From contig JBFWRI010000014.1 of NCBI GenBank assembly GCA_050248995.1, forward strand, positions 1 to 50,326: a DNA stretch of 50,326 bases, given 5' to 3'. Source of the stretch: JBFWRI01 sp050248995. Lineage in GTDB: Bacteria; Pseudomonadota; Alphaproteobacteria; JAIXQD01. This document shows positions 49,155 to 50,326 of this stretch, piece after piece (position 1 is the first letter of the stretch; every line of letters begins with the position of its first letter). Below the pieces are notes generated by a model. It worked only from the letters and a program-made list of their open reading frames with translations. It did no database searches and had not been told where the DNA came from. Position numbers and translations under genes: made by a program.

Positions 49155-50326
49155 TTAGGCGGCTTTACCGGCCACACGTTTGCCGATATCGACATAGCTG
49201 CGCGGCGTTTCGCCGGTGTATAGTTGGCGCGGACGGCCGATTTTCTGTTGCGTATCGGCCATCATCTCCTGCCAGTGCGATACCCAGCCTACGGTACGGG
49301 CCAGCGCAAACAGCACGGTGAACATGTTCATCGGGAAGCCCATCGCGCGCAGGATGATGCCTGAATAGAAGTCGACATTCGGGTACAGCTTCTTGGCGAT
49401 GAAGTATTCGTCTTCCAGCGCAGCTTTCTCCAGCGCCATGGCCGTATCCAGCAGCGGGTCCTTGATGCCCAGCGTGTCCAGAACCTCGTGACAGGTCTCG
49501 CGCATCACCTTGGCGCGCGGGTCATAGTTCTTGTATACCCGGTGGCCGAAGCCCATCAGGCGGAAACTGTCGCCTTTGTCCTTGGCGCGTTTGATGATTT
49601 CAGGAATGCGGCTCTTGTCACCGATTTCCATCAGCATCTTCAGCACGGCTTCGTTGGCGCCGCCATGGGCGGGGCCCCACAGGCTGGTGATGCCGGCGGC
49701 GATACACGCGAACGGGTTGGCACCCGACGAACCGGCAAGGCGTACCGTTGATGTGGATGCGTTCTGTTCATGGTCGGCGTGCAGGATGAAGATTTTATCC
49801 ATCGCGCGTGCCAGAACCGGGTTGATCTTGTATTTTTCGCACGGCACCGAGAACGTCATGTACAGGAAGTTTTCAGCGATCGAGAGATCGTTATTAGGAT
49901 ATACGAAGGGTTGCCCGATCGAATACTTGTAAGCCATAGCGGCCAGCGTCGGCATTTTCGCAATCAGGCGCTGGGCCGATATTTCGCGGTGCTTGGGGTC
50001 GTTGATATCAAGACTGTCATGATAGAATCCCGACAGCGCCCCCACAACACCACACATGATGGCCATAGGGTGGGCGTCGCGACGGAAACCGCTGAAGAAG
50101 CGTGCCAACTGTTCATGCACCATCGAATGGTGGGTAATAAGGTAATTGAAATCCTCGTATTGCGGCTTGGTAGGCAGTTCACCGTTCAACAGCAGGTAAC
50201 AGACGTCTAGAAAGTTGCTTTTCTCGGCCAGCTCCTGAATGGGGTAGCCACGATGCAGCAAGACACCTGCGTCACCATCGATATAGGTGATAGCCGAGTC
50301 ACAGCTGCCGGTTGATGTATAGCCCG
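49155..50326 (-). CDS. gltA: citrate synthase, C-terminal part (5' end outside window)
   Basis: The frame stays open to the window edge and reads GYTSTGSCDSAITYIDGDAG there, the usual citrate synthase sequence, so about 390 of some 430 residues are seen and the ATG at 50261 is internal. Type II citrate synthase signatures: LHRGYPIQELA, ILHADHEQNASTSTVRLAGS with a catalytic His, LWGPAHGGANEAVLKML, and GFGHRVYKNYDPRA. It condenses acetyl-CoA and oxaloacetate. Next to the lpx run, as in many alphaproteobacteria. Confidence 0.97.
   Translation of the reverse strand, partial: GYTSTGSCDSAITYIDGDAGVLLHRGYPIQELAEKSNFLDVCYLLLNGELPTKPQYEDFNYLITHHSMVHEQLARFFSGFRRDAHPMAIMCGVVGALSGFYHDSLDINDPKHREISAQRLIAKMPTLAAMAYKYSIGQPFVYPNNDLSIAENFLYMTFSVPCEKYKINPVLARAMDKIFILHADHEQNASTSTVRLAGSSGANPFACIAAGITSLWGPAHGGANEAVLKMLMEIGDKSRIPEIIKRAKDKGDSFRLMGFGHRVYKNYDPRAKVMRETCHEVLDTLGIKDPLLDTAMALEKAALEDEYFIAKKLYPNVDFYSGIILRAMGFPMNMFTVLFALARTVGWVSHWQEMMADTQQKIGRPRQLYTGETPRSYVDIGKRVAGKAA

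Noticed and set aside
1..50326. CRISPR arrays, rRNA operons, insertion sequences or transposase genes
   Set aside because: None seen on reading; no spaced direct repeats or transposase-like proteins.

Overview
The window looks like a chromosomal segment of an alphaproteobacterium with moderately high GC. The main reasons are the envelope and lipid A run rpsB-tsf-pyrH-frr-uppS-cdsA-rseP-bamA-skp-fabZ-lpxA-lpxI-lpxB with gltA at its end, the use of LpxI (an alphaproteobacterial type of UDP-2,3-diacylglucosamine pyrophosphatase), the glpX-recJ pair and a class I PHA synthase. Genus cannot be read from the sequence; a Rhodospirillales/Micavibrio-like lineage is only a guess. No prophage, insertion sequence, rRNA or CRISPR array was seen. 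Both edges cut genes: a ThyX-like protein on the left and citrate synthase on the right.

Layout. 1-3.6 kb: a tightly overlapped operon of a two-domain ThyX-like protein, dihydrofolate reductase, a periplasmic solute-binding protein and a SixA-type phosphatase, then an unknown gene. 3.6-7 kb: an acetylglutamate-kinase-like gene with a structured leader, an unknown gene, and prfC. 7-8.8 kb: four small exported Cys/His/Met-rich proteins (DUF305, a 15-Cys protein, a CopL-like protein, a lipoprotein), probably for copper or another soft metal; three of the genes end in near-identical terminators and one intercistronic hairpin hides a Shine-Dalgarno site. 8.8-19 kb: putA, a PQ-loop-like membrane protein, gamma carbonic anhydrase, phaC with a small partner, lipoprotein-glpX-recJ, and an AT-rich membrane gene. 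19-24 kb: a hybrid PAS histidine kinase, a PhyH dioxygenase preceded by a 24-codon ORF, and a proline iminopeptidase. 24-29 kb: a gene resembling phage enzymes for hypermodified thymine, convergent with a Nudix fusion protein; an unknown gene, tRNA-Glu(TTC), DUF3850, rpsI, rplM. 29-34.7 kb: guaC, dnaE, and a pair of unknown genes built from one repeated domain. 34.7-50.3 kb: translation and envelope genes, a methyltransferase, an MFS transporter and gltA.

The most notable observations are the thymine-hypermodification-like gene interlocked with a Nudix fusion (23756-26004), the SD-sequestering hairpin in the Cys-rich cluster (8383-8434), the possible Arg-codon attenuator before the argB-like gene (3660-3726), the three-copy repeat family at 33582-34693, and five of six convergent gene pairs overlapping by exactly 4 bp. 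dxr and lpxD are missing from their usual places in the envelope cluster.
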